This document shows, piece by piece, positions 11,701 to 20,842 of a stretch of 64,000 nt of DNA; position 1 is the stretch's first letter, and each line of letters begins with the position of its first letter. The DNA comes from Cercospora beticola (lineage: Eukaryota > Ascomycota > Dothideomycetes > Mycosphaerellales > Mycosphaerellaceae). The DNA is taken from positions 2,294,001-2,358,000 of the forward strand of contig NC_088939.1 of NCBI RefSeq assembly GCF_033473495.1, given 5' to 3'. The position numbers and the translations under genes are program-made. The notes under the pieces were generated by a model. That model made no database searches. It had not been told where the DNA came from and saw only the letters and a list, made by a program, of their open reading frames with translations.

Positions 11701-12515
11701 ATGCATTGGGGATGCCTGTTCTCGAGCCTATAACCTTCGAGCATGCAGATGCTATCGGCGTCGCACCAACACCGCCACGTAGATTGAGCGATGCGTCTGC
11801 TGCGAGCCGAGATTCATCTCAGTTCGGGCACCAGGATCAAGGACCGCCGCGTGCCAAATACTCGGACAGACCAGCTCCCATTCTGGCTCCAATCGAGACG
11901 AGTCCTAGCATCGACCTGCCCTCACGCTTCAACAGCACTGCTTCTCGGTTCACCACAACCCAGGAGACTCAGGGAGGAGCACTCAATACTGCGGCTGTGC
12001 CCTCACGAATCAATTCGAGCAGGAGTGCTGCACTCGGCAACGTCGACGACATTAGAGAGTCTGCCGGCGGTCAGGACTGGCTCCGCGCTGTCGACAACAT
12101 CAACTGGGGCAACCACTCGCGAGATCCCAGCATCCGTGGTGGTGCAGCTGGACTCTCCACCCAGTCTTCCAGACAGTCCTTCCAGCCTGCGCCGCCATCC
12201 GTGCCCAGGCGAAGCTCGAGAAGGGCATCGAGCCAGGAAGTCAGCGTCAGTCATAGACAACAGCTTGCTCGACAGCACACATCCAACCTTTTTGAAGGCT
12301 TCGACAGTACTGGAAACATCGCCGACGTCGACGAGGACAGACCAAGACAGGCATCTGGCGCAAAAGCAAGTTACGTCAGTCACCATCGCGCCCAGGATAG
12401 TATCTCTCGGAACAGCATCGGTGCTGCTGCTGCCCTGCGAGAAGGCACTGCGAGCGTGGAATATAGCACCACGCCGAACCAAGGAGAAGACTATCTGGGC
12501 TCGGCTGGACACTAG
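8790..12515 (+). CDS. TRP/FLC-family integral membrane protein with ML-like lumenal domain
   Basis: Intronless, 1241 residues from ATG 8790. That start (MRTLPHSVWSTLSCCLLLL...TAHG) gives a clear signal peptide, whereas the upstream ATG at 8538 would not. Residues about 30-210 form an N-glycosylation-rich lumenal/extracellular domain with conserved Cys, like the ML-like domain that precedes fungal TRP-like channels. About eight or nine hydrophobic helices follow (examples: LSILIAKGLATLAAAIW, WLLVIAAVVIALCQLGFL, ILLVIMVVWAGWILRVIF, IIVLAICEVILILTL, IILLLHACVLLFGFFM). Residues about 650-1241 are a long disordered Ser/Pro/Arg-rich cytosolic tail. Relatives are yeast Flc1-3/YOR365C and fission yeast Pkd2, implicated in FAD transport, calcium and cell-wall homeostasis. 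The exact paralogue cannot be fixed here. Confidence 0.88.
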   Translation: MRTLPHSVWSTLSCCLLLLSLSHLPTAHGAFISFENCLSDSTLNSNPKLLQFTPYFVDASFLPTEQSRRSLNLTIYGNVSGQQFLDPYPPASDPVWTNPNETFGKIADIGNDNKYSTLTADYDVLTFTAHDNSGERFCPTLVNGTGSCPLGPVFNASRYDRESLPAFTVNQPFGSSYAFSTISTTVHVLSGDRGAFNIACVSVQITPDLGDSVRGMLRWLPLSILIAKGLATLAAAIWSPWGSSDIFKWSSNYGRDEDLLRLVTPGFGDCLQYIQFIVLTGSLTLQYPGFFRPAVSQSAWSTLMFNQSFVNGGGTQSLVDGLYRTNNATYGLTRMSQLVGMQEDSDIWAGMVIWLLVIAAVVIALCQLGFLGRWLIHQAMHTTEEDLRQKNLPFTLGNIIRLLFNYFILPIVALSLFQLVIAPSSPASVVISATILLVIMVVWAGWILRVIFTTKPRTLLFDEMTTVLLYGPLYNTYSDSAAPFALVPVFITFMRGVAIGAIQPSGIAQIIVLAICEVILILTLNGFRPFQGQTSMNAYHTFFASVRLITVVLMIAFAPSLGVTEAPKGWIGYIILLLHACVLLFGFFMNSMQTLIEVVARAMGAGDDKTNGAVRGSILNWRTLKKRPDRKREPADRTSMSSAAMLTTNQAGYGTRSRSISASSQQLLNRMSGFENFSQGEGVSSPDPDLENADQLGQTVSHGRVSSNAPRADGDGYYRPPRPRKATIETLGGAAAKTRSKSDFPYQDAPAGPGGHVRDASYDSTTFGSPAPAYLRTRAGSNDEGGKYEPANRTDYAVREVDQYYRGPALNGQATRKLKTGPADPTGPASTAQSWFHKLLFGVKGGKTKDQGKGFEVVRSARMPPDMAKEEGVEMTTSPPMHSDEPYQDMPDTPGSPPQAVAGAARSVDGTLDRSASPASPVVATGTAMGPADLTDLETSPKRGDDSFDFQFPGVRDSTLTTRSRVRPDSDALGMPVLEPITFEHADAIGVAPTPPRRLSDASAASRDSSQFGHQDQGPPRAKYSDRPAPILAPIETSPSIDLPSRFNSTASRFTTTQETQGGALNTAAVPSRINSSRSAALGNVDDIRESAGGQDWLRAVDNINWGNHSRDPSIRGGAAGLSTQSSRQSFQPAPPSVPRRSSRRASSQEVSVSHRQQLARQHTSNLFEGFDSTGNIADVDEDRPRQASGAKASYVSHHRAQDSISRNSIGAAAALREGTASVEYSTTPNQGEDYLGSAGH

Positions 12516-13281
12516 CAACATTTCAAGGATGACATATGAGCACTTTTATACATAATAATGGGAGGCACGCGGCTTCTGAGAATTAGCGCGGCGTTACGGC
12601 TTTGATTTCAAAAATGGAGAGGGCCCTCACGATCACAGAAGTGGGCGGGACATGAAACGAGTACGGCCGTATTCAAGGACATTCTTTTATGGAAGCGAAG
12701 GACTCAAAAAAGTTCTGTGTCGGTAATTGCTGCTGTATGATGATGGGTGCAAGAGTGTTCCCACTGTAGCTAGCTAAACTTAATGACAGAGTCTGTTGTG
12801 TATTGTAGCCGCCTTTCCAGGCCGTGCATTGACAAGAGTACAAGTTGCCGGACCAAGTGGCCTCATTCGGCATGTCGACTTGTCCAGCGTTTCTGTCCTG
12901 GGTCGCTGCCGCCAAGCCGCTGAGGAGTGTTACCAGGCCGACACCTTTAGGCTTTTAGGTCCTGAAGAACCACGGTGAACGTAGCGCACAGTGAATGAGG
13001 ACACAAAACAGAGTTGTCGGATGTGGCAAGCCCTTTGATTGGACCCCTCATGTCGAGCCACAGTGCAGAGTGAATGAGGCCGCAATGTGGGTTCTGTACC
13101 AGTGTTCTCTTGAACGATCTTTATATACTGCGCTCGCCCGTCTCTTTTCTCTCTTTCTTCTCTCATTCTCCATTCTCGAGAATCTGACGCTACTAGCATC
13201 AACCGCTCACGGAATCGCACGCTGCCTACAGCAATACCAGAGACTATCACGATCAAAGATTACAAGACAAGAACCGCCAAC
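12516..13281. other. Intergenic with promoter of the SprT-like gene
   Basis: Holds the 3' end of the TRP-like gene and the promoter of the metalloprotease gene, including a TATA box at 13122. A minus-strand frame (about 12673-12930) has a hydrophobic start and a few Cys but no ATG or convincing upstream exon, so it is not called. Confidence 0.45.
13122..13128 (+). promoter_or_regulatory. TATA box upstream of SprT-like gene
   Basis: The sequence TATATAC lies about 155 bp upstream of ATG 13282. It is followed by a pyrimidine-rich leader (CTCTTTCTTCTCTC), typical of fungal core promoters. Confidence 0.5.
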
Positions 13282-14112
13282 ATGTTGGACTTCAACTGCC
13301 TCGAACGCCATGCAGACGCTTCAGCCAAGTTCAACGACCGCCGCAGAGCTTACTCCGCCATGGAGTTGACGGAGCTATGCATAGACTTCATCAAGGCACC
13401 ATACGACAAGTGGGACGCTGACCGCAAACAAGCCTTGTCGGACCTCAAAGAGTGGTATACCGCTTGGGACGACATGTGTGAGGATTTCGGTCACGAAGTC
13501 CCGGAGGGAACGGACATGATGAAAGCCATCTCCCTCATCAGCAAAGTCTTTTTCGACGGACGACTGAACCATGTTCAGTTCGTCTGGGAGACTCTAGTGC
13601 AAGAACTAGTCAACGGCAAGCCAAAGGGAGACATCATCTACGCCACGACCTCGATTCCCGACGAAGACGACAATTCGGACGAGAATCGCCCAAAGATTCG
13701 ACAAGATGCGCGACTTCGCATACGCACTGGACCTTACGATCACCGCGCAGCAATTTTCGACACTCTGCTGCACGAATGCGTCCACGCATACCTCGGGACC
13801 TACGCTTGCGGTTCCGAAACCTGCGAGTGCGAGAGCAAGACCACTCGCGACGTGGGGAAGACTGGCCACGGGCCAACGTTCTTTCTCATCACGACACACG
13901 TCGCCGCTCTCTTCGAGGAAGACGCAATTGACTGGCGTTTTCCGAAGCCTCCAATGTCGCTGGATTACAGCTTGGAGCAGGAGAACAGGGCGAGCGGGAT
14001 TGTCCTGCGCAATGAGGACATCGAGAAGTGTGCTCCGAGCTTTCAGGAGCACCTTCGAGGAATTATGAGAAGGCAGCTCACGGCCAGAGAGCAAAGCCCT
14101 GACTCTGAGTAG
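13282..14112 (+). CDS. SprT-like zinc metalloprotease
   Basis: Intronless, 276 residues. The HExxH zinc site is HECVH at 164-168 and a third ligand His lies at 196 in TGHGPTF, matching the SprT/Spartan layout. A Cys cluster (ACGSETCECE, about 176-184) lies between the two, where related fungal proteins also carry Cys. SprT-type proteases such as Spartan and Wss1 cleave DNA-protein crosslinks in the nucleus. This is a short member: no UBZ, SHP box or C-terminal zinc finger is visible, so substrate recruitment must differ or partners supply it (inference). The ATG lies in a CAACATG context downstream of a TATA box. Confidence 0.85.
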   Translation: MLDFNCLERHADASAKFNDRRRAYSAMELTELCIDFIKAPYDKWDADRKQALSDLKEWYTAWDDMCEDFGHEVPEGTDMMKAISLISKVFFDGRLNHVQFVWETLVQELVNGKPKGDIIYATTSIPDEDDNSDENRPKIRQDARLRIRTGPYDHRAAIFDTLLHECVHAYLGTYACGSETCECESKTTRDVGKTGHGPTFFLITTHVAALFEEDAIDWRFPKPPMSLDYSLEQENRASGIVLRNEDIEKCAPSFQEHLRGIMRRQLTAREQSPDSE

Positions 14113-14160
14113 AGGCAGGCTCTCTGAGCTGCTCAGGGTGGGAATGGGGAGGAGGGTATC

Positions 14161-14440
14161 GAGAGGGGCTGTCCGAGATCCGAGTACATTTAGGAAAGGT
14201 TATCGCGAGACACCAGCCCTCTCTCCGAAAATGCGAGGAGTTTCTCTGCCCCTTTGCCTAGCACTGAAGCGCGATTGCGTTGTAGAGAGCTGTTGGAGAC
14301 CCGAGTACATTTAGGAAAGGTGAGCTCGGAAACAGTACTCCCTCTCTGAGGATGCGATGATTTCAATGCTCTTCAGTCTGGTTAAGCAGCGGATCGCGGG
14401 GGAGAGAGCTGCCTGAGACACGCATTTCAGGGGACATTTG
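14161..14440. repeat. Diverged tandem repeat, about 121-bp unit
   Basis: Units begin at about 14161, 14284 and 14402 (the last partial). The first two share the core GAGTACATTTAGGAAAGG (from about 14182 and 14303), preceded by GAGAG..CTG..GAGA and followed by CCCTCTCT and a GATGCGA-like block. The third keeps only the GAGAGAGCTGCCTGAGACA head. The spacing is about 121 bp and no coding frame runs through it. Confidence 0.75.
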
Positions 14441-14560
14441 AAGGGAGAAAGTGGGAAGGAAAGGATGGATGGGATGGGATCATGGGAAGGGTACTGAGGA
14501 CGGGATCGGGATTATGGGAAGGGAATCGAGGATGGGATGGAATGGAAGGATTGTTGGGCT
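14441..14560. repeat. G-rich GGGAT/GGGAAGG low-complexity tract
   Basis: The plus strand is strongly purine-biased, with many GGGAT, GGGAAG and GGATGG units (for example GATGGGATGGGATCATGGG). Several GGG runs lie within short distances, giving G-quadruplex potential. Open frames across it are composition artefacts. Confidence 0.6.
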
Positions 14561-15072
14561 CTCTTCAAGGGTATCCCCAAGGGGCCACGAGGGAAACGAA
14601 CAATTGTTGGATCGAAATGCTTGCAAGAACAAAACCCAAGGGATATCTGGAGGGAGCACATGGAAAGGAATGTTGGTAATGGAATTCGGATGGGGATGGG
14701 ACTGGTGGAAAAATTGTCCGCGGTCTTCTGCAGCGTTCATGGGTCGAGCTTCGAACTCCTCGTGAAGCGTCTGCTTGAGACTGGACAGGATGGTAGAATG
14801 AGACAAAAGGCTGTTCTGAATACAACAATTCTCATTCACGACTGACTCACGTGAAACCTTCCCTGTGCATGTGCTTGTTGCACATGAGTCTCACAAACAT
14901 GACAAACAATTCTCTGCGGTGATGAACGGTTTTTGTTGTATATTAGTATCACTCACAACACATGAGAAACGGTCTCGGAAATAACACAACACTCGCTCTT
15001 CGCAAGAAACAACCCTAGTGCACATTGACGCCTTGCGAGAACCGAGCTGTACTGAGGCAAAGCCTTGATAAC

Positions 15073-15587
15073 ATGGCATCTCGGGGCCCCAACCCTTTCT
15101 TCCAGACGCCGGTGTCTGGATTCCGAGACCTGCCTCGAGGAACGCCAAGCCGAAACTTATTCTTTGGTCGCCCAAGTAGGCCATCACAACGAGGTGAAGG
15201 ACCTTCCGAGACACCAGAAAACGATGCCGACAGACAGAGATGGGAAGCCCGCGAAAGGCGCATAGCTGATATGCTCCGCCCGATCGAAGAAGGTACGTCC
15301 GCCCATTGCAAAAATATGTGGTGACTCTGCCAACCCGATGCGAGACTAACGAGAGGGAATTCCCAGAACTGCAAGGTACCTTCATGCGGAACATACGGCG
15401 CGCGAGATATCGACGCTGGCGTTACAGCGTCGAGCGCGCTCGACTGCGAGAGGAGAGGCATGAGGATCAGGCTGAGATCGACGGGTTGTTCAATCGAGCA
15501 GGCACTCAGTTGAGCTATGAGGGTATCGTAGCTCTGATGGAAATTCTTCATGAGGAGCTGTCAGTTCGGGAGAGTAGAAGCTCCTAG
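15073..15587 (+). CDS. Hypothetical protein, two exons, basic coiled region
   Basis: Exons are 15073..15292 and 15367..15587, with a 74-nt intron (GTACGT..CTAAC..CCCAG). The phase-1 join is exact, giving a 146-residue protein. The N-terminus is Pro/Gly/Arg-rich (MASRGPNPFFQTPVSG) and the rest is a charged helical region (for example RQRWEARERRIADMLRPI, then MRNIRRARYRRWRYSVERA and REERHEDQAEIDGL). No known domain is recognisable. It is convergent with the aldo/keto reductase. The intact splice signals and helical composition argue for a real gene; the function is unknown. Confidence 0.6.
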
Positions 15588-15879
15588 CTGTTGTTTTGAT
15601 GTCGTTGGTTGAGATTTATGCTGGCGGTTTGTTCTCTTGGCTGTGTAGAGGTATACTACGAGGAGCCCTACAGTGCTGCTCCCTTTTCGAGGTCGTGAAG
15701 CAGACAGATCCTGAATTGGAGTACGTGGTGTCTCTAGATTGTATTCTTGAATCCGAGCTCTATTACACCTTTCAACAGAAGTCAGCCTTGCAGCGTAACA
15801 ACACATTTCGACTCTCGTGCAAGCCCAGCGTGCCAAGCAATCAAGATCTCGCGCTGTCACGCCTGGAGCCTAGCTTCCC

Positions 15880-17113
15880 TCAATGGCCTTCGATGGCTCT
15901 CGTGATATAAGGCTTTTCGAGGTACTCCTCTTCTTCCGGTGTCAATTCCTTCCCTCTTGCTGCCAGAGCCTCGTCCAAACGTGCTTCGCTGCTGAAACCA
16001 ACAATCGGACTAGCCACTCTCTTGTTGATCCAAGCCAGTGCAACCTGGGACATGGTCCAGCCTTTCTTCTCGGCAAGCTCTTGCACTCGCTTGATGATCT
16101 CCTTGTCGGCAGGGCTGGAGCCACTTTCGAACAGTGGAGAATCAATTTCGGATTTTGATCGCTCAGTGTTGCCATATTCTTTCGGTGGCCGTGCAAGGAA
16201 GCCTCGGCAAAGTGGTGACCAGGGAACAAGGCCGACGCCTGTTTCGTTGCAGAACCGGTTCATTTCACGCTCTTCTTCTCGGTAGAGCAGGGAATAGTGG
16301 CTTTGGACAGTCAGCAAGGATTTAGTGCTGGAACACTTGTGAGAATCTTACTTTTGCATGCTGATAAACTTAGTCCATCCGTGCCTTTCAGCAACGAATT
16401 GCATTTGTGCAAATTGGTAGGCCCACTGTCGTCAGCTGTCAGTAAGCTCCCCAGCATTTTTCAAAGTGTCGACCCATACCATGCTAGAAGCTCCGATGTA
16501 CCGGACTTTGCCGCTCTTGACCAGATCATGAAGAGCCTCCATCGTCTCTTCGACTGGCGTATAAGGATCGAATCTGTGGATCTGCAGAACATCCATGTAG
16601 TCCATGTTCAGTCTCTTCAGACTCGCATCCACAGTTCTGAATATCGCGCCTCTTGACAGACCGCCTTGATTGACGTATTCTTTGCTCTCTGCAATTTTCT
16701 CGCCATACACGATGCCTCTTGTGCTCACTTCCTCGCCAACGTATCCGTAGATCTTGCTCATGATGACAAGCTTTTCGCGATTGAGGCCATATTTGCTGAT
16801 AGCTTTGGCGATGATCTCTTCGCTGACTCCGTTCGAGTAGACGTTGGCAGTGTCCCAGGTGTTGAGACCTTTATCGTACGCGGCCTTGAGCAGGGGAAGT
16901 GCTTCGGCTTCTTCAATGACCCATGGCTGCCATTCCTTTGATCCTGGAATACCATTCAGCTCTCGATTTCTAAGATCTTGGACATGAATGCTTACCGAAG
17001 CTCATGCAGCCGAAAATGGGGTTCGATACCCGGAGGCCTGATTTCCCCAGGTTGACATATTTAGCCTTCGTAGCAGCTATAGAGCGCAAGACAATGTCGT
17101 CGCTGTCTGCCAT
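15880..17113 (-). CDS. Aldo/keto reductase, VBS/YakC-like type
   Basis: Four exons on the minus strand: 17113..16996, 16943..16480, 16425..16352 and 16300..15880. The introns are 52, 54 and 51 nt with GT..AG ends and CTGAC-like branch points; all joins are in frame, giving 358 residues. The tetrad is Asp70 and Tyr75 ([10 protein letters not shown]), Lys103 (MSKIYG) and His162 (LQIHRFD). The C-terminal half carries the diagnostic [16 protein letters not shown] block, [12 protein letters not shown], and a cofactor-binding VGFSS..RLDEAL segment. This family reduces aldehydes and ketones with NADPH and includes versiconal-hemiacetal-acetate-reductase-like enzymes of fungal secondary metabolism. 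It lies about 480 bp downstream of the A-T-R gene on the same strand, so a shared pathway is plausible but unproven. Confidence 0.9.
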
Positions 17114-17590
17114 GGTGGAATGCTGTGGGAAATGCTCAGTGTGTCCAAAATTTTGCAATGAAGCTACGAGATGAGGGACAAGAATAAGCGTAAACCATTG
17201 AGACAGTCAACAAACAACCAAGCCTACTCGAGCTACTCAAGCTACTGTAGCTCTTGCAGCTCTTTACCAGTATCGTCGTCATGGACTATGAGCTGTCTGA
17301 TGCGGCCACGGGGAACGAGTTGCTGATCCGGTAATATGCACAGGGTGGAGAGGAGTCGCTCCACAGTGTGAGACATCGCCATAGGATGTTGGAATGCGCC
17401 AATGCCTCAGCATGATGACATCGAAGATCCATGTTGAGGGCGAAAGGTGGGTGGAGCTGGAACTGCTTGAATTGAATCGCTGCTGCCTCAGGCATGATCT
17501 CTCGCATAATCTTTTCCCCGAAGCACACGAGGCACGGAGGCCTCCTTCTAGATCTAAGTTAGTCGGCGTCTACATATTCATTATCACATG
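17114..17590. other. Spacer between A-T-R gene and aldo/keto reductase gene
   Basis: Contains the 3' UTR of the A-T-R gene and the promoter of the reductase. Short direct repeats of a GAGCTACT/AAGCTACT kind lie near 17226-17250. No gene seen. Confidence 0.4.
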
Positions 17591-20500
17591 TTACACACTA
17601 TCTCTAACCCATAGCCACAATTTCAGCGCATATTTATCGTCCACTGGCTGGACAGAGCGCAATACTGGCATGAAGCGAAGCGTCTCTTCCGTCTGAAACT
17701 CAGCTGTTGCCGGCGAATCCCCTTCACTCGACGCGTCTGCCCCGTACGCGCTTTTCCAGAAGTCCAAGAGCTTCAGCGATGGATGAGATTCGTGTTCGTT
17801 TGCAGGCGCAGAAATGTCTTCAAGCTTGGCGAGCCACTCTCTGGGGCTAACGGCTTTGATACCTTCGGCATTCTCGAGCCAGCCCAGGAGCATCTTCCAG
17901 GTGGTCGTACGGTCCTGATTGAGCAGGTGAACCACCTGGACATTCTCGTTCCTCGAAGACGGTTCTGGTATCTTGCTCTGTTGGCTCAGTCCGAGCTCGA
18001 TAAAGGCTTGCGCAGCTGTATCCACGGGCAGCCAGCCAACGCTTTCACGCGGCAAATCTGGTAGGCAGCCGGTCACTTTGGCGCTGCTCAACATCAATGG
18101 ATACGCTTCGCTCTTGTTCCATACGCCATTGACGGTGTCTCCGCTCAGCTGGCCGACTCGTACAACACTGACAGCATTCGCTAGCTCGGGGTGCACCTTG
18201 ACCGCTTGGAGGCAGATATTCTCTGCAACCCACTTGGATCGAGAGTAGCCGATGTTTCCGCTGCACTGTGCGTCAGCCTGAACTTCCTCTGGGACCTCCT
18301 CTCCAGCTCTGATCTGGCTATATGATGCCACCGAAGCAGTGCTCGAGCAAAAGATGAGCCGCGCCGCCTTTGATGACCCGGGACTTGACCCATATTTCGA
18401 ATGTTGTAACGAGAGATTGAGAAGGTTCTGGAGACCTGCAAAATGCTGACGGAAGCCTTTCAAAGGCAGGATGAAATCTACCGCCCAAGCGAGATGAAAA
18501 ATGGTGTCGACCTCCTCAGCCAGCTTCGCGTATACGTCGGCTGCAAGGCCCAGGTGGGATGCTGAAAGGTTGCTGATATGAATGGTGACTTTGCGTTCAA
18601 AGTCTGTCGGCACAGGCAATTTTCTGCTGACCAGCGCCTTTCTCACTCTCTCCTCTGCCGCTTGCTGGCTGGCGCCTCTCACGAGCACATGAATGCGTGA
18701 CACTTCAGAACGTGTTACGAGCTGGCACAGTAAGTGGCTACCGAGAGAGCCAGTCATTCCGGTGAGAAGTATAGTTTTTCTCGGCTCCGTCTGAGTTGGC
18801 GACGGCGTGCGAGGCGGTGTGAGTGTTGACTGATGAAGCTGCGCAGCGACATATGAGTCAAGCTGGCTATATTTTTCGACAAAGCTGCGCATCAGCTTCG
18901 TCTGCTCATCAGTGCTTGAGGACTCTGGATTTCGATCATGGCGAAGATCAATCAACGCTTTGCTGAGCTGTTTGATGCTTCCAGTGTCCTGGACGATAGT
19001 CAATGGTAGACGTTTACTGCCTTGCGGCAACAGACGAGAGACAGCGTGCCTGATTTGGATACAGGCCACCGAGTCGACGCCATACGCAAACAGATCCGTG
19101 TCTGACTCCAGTTTCGATTCAGCGCTCGTGGCGGACACAATCGACGAGACGGCATCAGAGACGAACGACTCTACATCGTCATCGGCAACTTCGACCTTGC
19201 CAGACGGTTCTTTCTCATACGCCTGTTCAATTTCCGAGGCATACCGCTCTTCTGCTATTTTGCGAAGAACTGTGCCTTTGCTACTCTTCTCGAGCGGCTT
19301 CTCAGCGTAAGGCATCGGAACCAACATGCTTTTCGGTATCCGCGCATGACCTTGGCTGTCTCGATTCACCTCTTCAACGGCGGGAGCGAAGTCCTTGAGT
19401 AAGTCTTCGTCTAAGACGTCCGCAGCCGCGGAAGATCGAAACACCAAAGCGCCAGGACAGGGACGGCCGTTGCCAAAGATCAAAACATCCTGTACCGACG
19501 ATGACTTCACAGCCAAGCTGTCTTCAAGAGGTGCAGGATCGAACTTCTTACCAGTGATCAACGTCAATTGCGAGTCTGCCCTCGAATCATACCTCCATGC
19601 GTTCGGAATAGTGGGATGTCGTTTGAACAGATCACGAGTGGCGAAGGACCCATCCTCACTGACCTTGTCAACTTTGGAGATGAATGGCCAGGTAGGAGGT
19701 ACTATGAGCTCGCACAAGCCATCATCTCTCTCCTCGAAGTTCACCCCTCCATCTGGCCGCAGATATTCCCATTCGCGGTCTTGTTCGTAATCGCGGTGGG
19801 ACGACATGAGGAAGCCGCACTCCGCACTGCCCATCCGGGATATGAGGTTAACGCCCTGATCAACTAGACGATTACCCACTTCCGATGGTAAGGCGGCACC
19901 TCCGACAGCGACGATGTCCATCCCGCGAAGGAATTTCATGCCTTTGTCTTCTGCAGCCATCATTTCGAGCACATAAGGAACTGAGGCGAAGTACTTCACT
20001 GGAGGCGCATCGGTCTTTGCTGCTACCTCCAAGCATTTGATGATGTTGGAACCAGTGATCGGGACATCCTTTCCGGGGAACAGCCAAATGAGAGCCCTAC
20101 TCGTCCACGCCCGGAACGAGTCTGCGACACCGCCATGGTATAACGGCGTTGTTGTGAAAGTGGCGTGTTTGGTGCCATCAAACCTGGCATAGGCTCCGGC
20201 ACCACCATAATGCGTTTGCGGAATCGGCTTTGGCACACTGGAAGACGTCCCGGAACTGTGGTGAAGGTAGGCAGTATCGTCCCTCGCAGCATTGCTATCT
20301 GGCACGGGTTTCGTCAGAGGCTGCTGTGCGAGCTCGAACGGACTCTTGTCTGCATTGAATGGTAACAGATGGGTGGCCAATTCCACGTTCGCGCTCTTTC
20401 CTGCCAAGTCTGTATATGCTTCGTCATGAAAGAGCTTCTTAACGTTGCATTGCTTACACAGCCCAGCAATAGCAGTCGGTGAGCATTGTGGCGCAATCAG

Positions 20501-20842
20501 CAGGACAGGGTGGCCAAGCCTCATCAATCCCAGCCATGCAAAGAGGAATTCCGGAGTACTCGAGCTCAGCAATCCTACAGTTTCCCCATGCGGTATGCTG
20601 ACCGGTTTGGCGATAAGTTGTGCTGTCGCACAGGATCCTTGAAGGAGCTCTCGAAAGTTCAACACTCGTGTTTGCCACTCCTCGTCGCCGTTGCTGCCAG
20701 GTATGTAAGACCCCACTGCTGGAGTCTCAGGATCTGATTCTGCTGCTTGCCGAATAAAGTCGTTGATATTCGTGAAGTCATCATTTTCCTTATACGGTTT
20801 GGCTTGTCCAAGAGTGCAAGTGAAGTATGTGGGATCTGGCAT
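17591..20842 (-). CDS. NRPS-like adenylation-thiolation-reductase (carboxylate reductase-like)
   Basis: Intronless, 1083 residues from ATG 20842 (MPDPTYFTC). An upstream ATG at 20905 would add a hydrophobic stretch untypical of the family. The adenylation domain spans about 25-540: HHSSGTSSSVPKP at 194-206 is the A3-type phosphate loop, GGAALPSEVG at 314-323, and SRMGSAECG at 335-343. The carrier domain spans about 555-635, with the phosphopantetheine Ser591 in FAYGVDSVA. The reductase domain runs from about 688 to the end: NAD(P) loop TGMTGSLG (694-701), FCSSTASVASY, and catalytic YSRSK (Tyr866, Lys870). There is no condensation domain. Such enzymes activate a carboxylic acid, load it on the carrier and release it reductively as an aldehyde or alcohol. 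Lys2 is a relative, but this lacks the Lys2 N-terminal extension. The substrate cannot be read. Confidence 0.9.
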   Translation of the reverse strand: MPDPTYFTCTLGQAKPYKENDDFTNINDFIRQAAESDPETPAVGSYIPGSNGDEEWQTRVLNFRELLQGSCATAQLIAKPVSIPHGETVGLLSSSTPEFLFAWLGLMRLGHPVLLIAPQCSPTAIAGLCKQCNVKKLFHDEAYTDLAGKSANVELATHLLPFNADKSPFELAQQPLTKPVPDSNAARDDTAYLHHSSGTSSSVPKPIPQTHYGGAGAYARFDGTKHATFTTTPLYHGGVADSFRAWTSRALIWLFPGKDVPITGSNIIKCLEVAAKTDAPPVKYFASVPYVLEMMAAEDKGMKFLRGMDIVAVGGAALPSEVGNRLVDQGVNLISRMGSAECGFLMSSHRDYEQDREWEYLRPDGGVNFEERDDGLCELIVPPTWPFISKVDKVSEDGSFATRDLFKRHPTIPNAWRYDSRADSQLTLITGKKFDPAPLEDSLAVKSSSVQDVLIFGNGRPCPGALVFRSSAAADVLDEDLLKDFAPAVEEVNRDSQGHARIPKSMLVPMPYAEKPLEKSSKGTVLRKIAEERYASEIEQAYEKEPSGKVEVADDDVESFVSDAVSSIVSATSAESKLESDTDLFAYGVDSVACIQIRHAVSRLLPQGSKRLPLTIVQDTGSIKQLSKALIDLRHDRNPESSSTDEQTKLMRSFVEKYSQLDSYVAAQLHQSTLTPPRTPSPTQTEPRKTILLTGMTGSLGSHLLCQLVTRSEVSRIHVLVRGASQQAAEERVRKALVSRKLPVPTDFERKVTIHISNLSASHLGLAADVYAKLAEEVDTIFHLAWAVDFILPLKGFRQHFAGLQNLLNLSLQHSKYGSSPGSSKAARLIFCSSTASVASYSQIRAGEEVPEEVQADAQCSGNIGYSRSKWVAENICLQAVKVHPELANAVSVVRVGQLSGDTVNGVWNKSEAYPLMLSSAKVTGCLPDLPRESVGWLPVDTAAQAFIELGLSQQSKIPEPSSRNENVQVVHLLNQDRTTTWKMLLGWLENAEGIKAVSPREWLAKLEDISAPANEHESHPSLKLLDFWKSAYGADASSEGDSPATAEFQTEETLRFMPVLRSVQPVDDKYALKLWLWVRDSV

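Larger units (their letters stand above)
14113..15072. other. Repeat-bearing intergenic region
   Basis: About 1 kb between the SprT-like gene and the next small gene. It holds the tandem repeats and the G-rich tract; the rest shows no gene. A CACGTG palindrome lies near 14848, about 225 bp upstream of the next ATG, and could be an E-box-type regulator site. Confidence 0.4.

Noticed and set aside
12673..12930. Minus-strand frame with a hydrophobic start and Cys residues
   Set aside because: No ATG precedes it in frame, a stop lies directly upstream, and no upstream exon with clean splice sites was found.
17025..17045. GGGTTCGATACCC hairpin resembling a tRNA T-arm
   Set aside because: It lies inside exon 1 of the aldo/keto reductase, which has a complete coding explanation.
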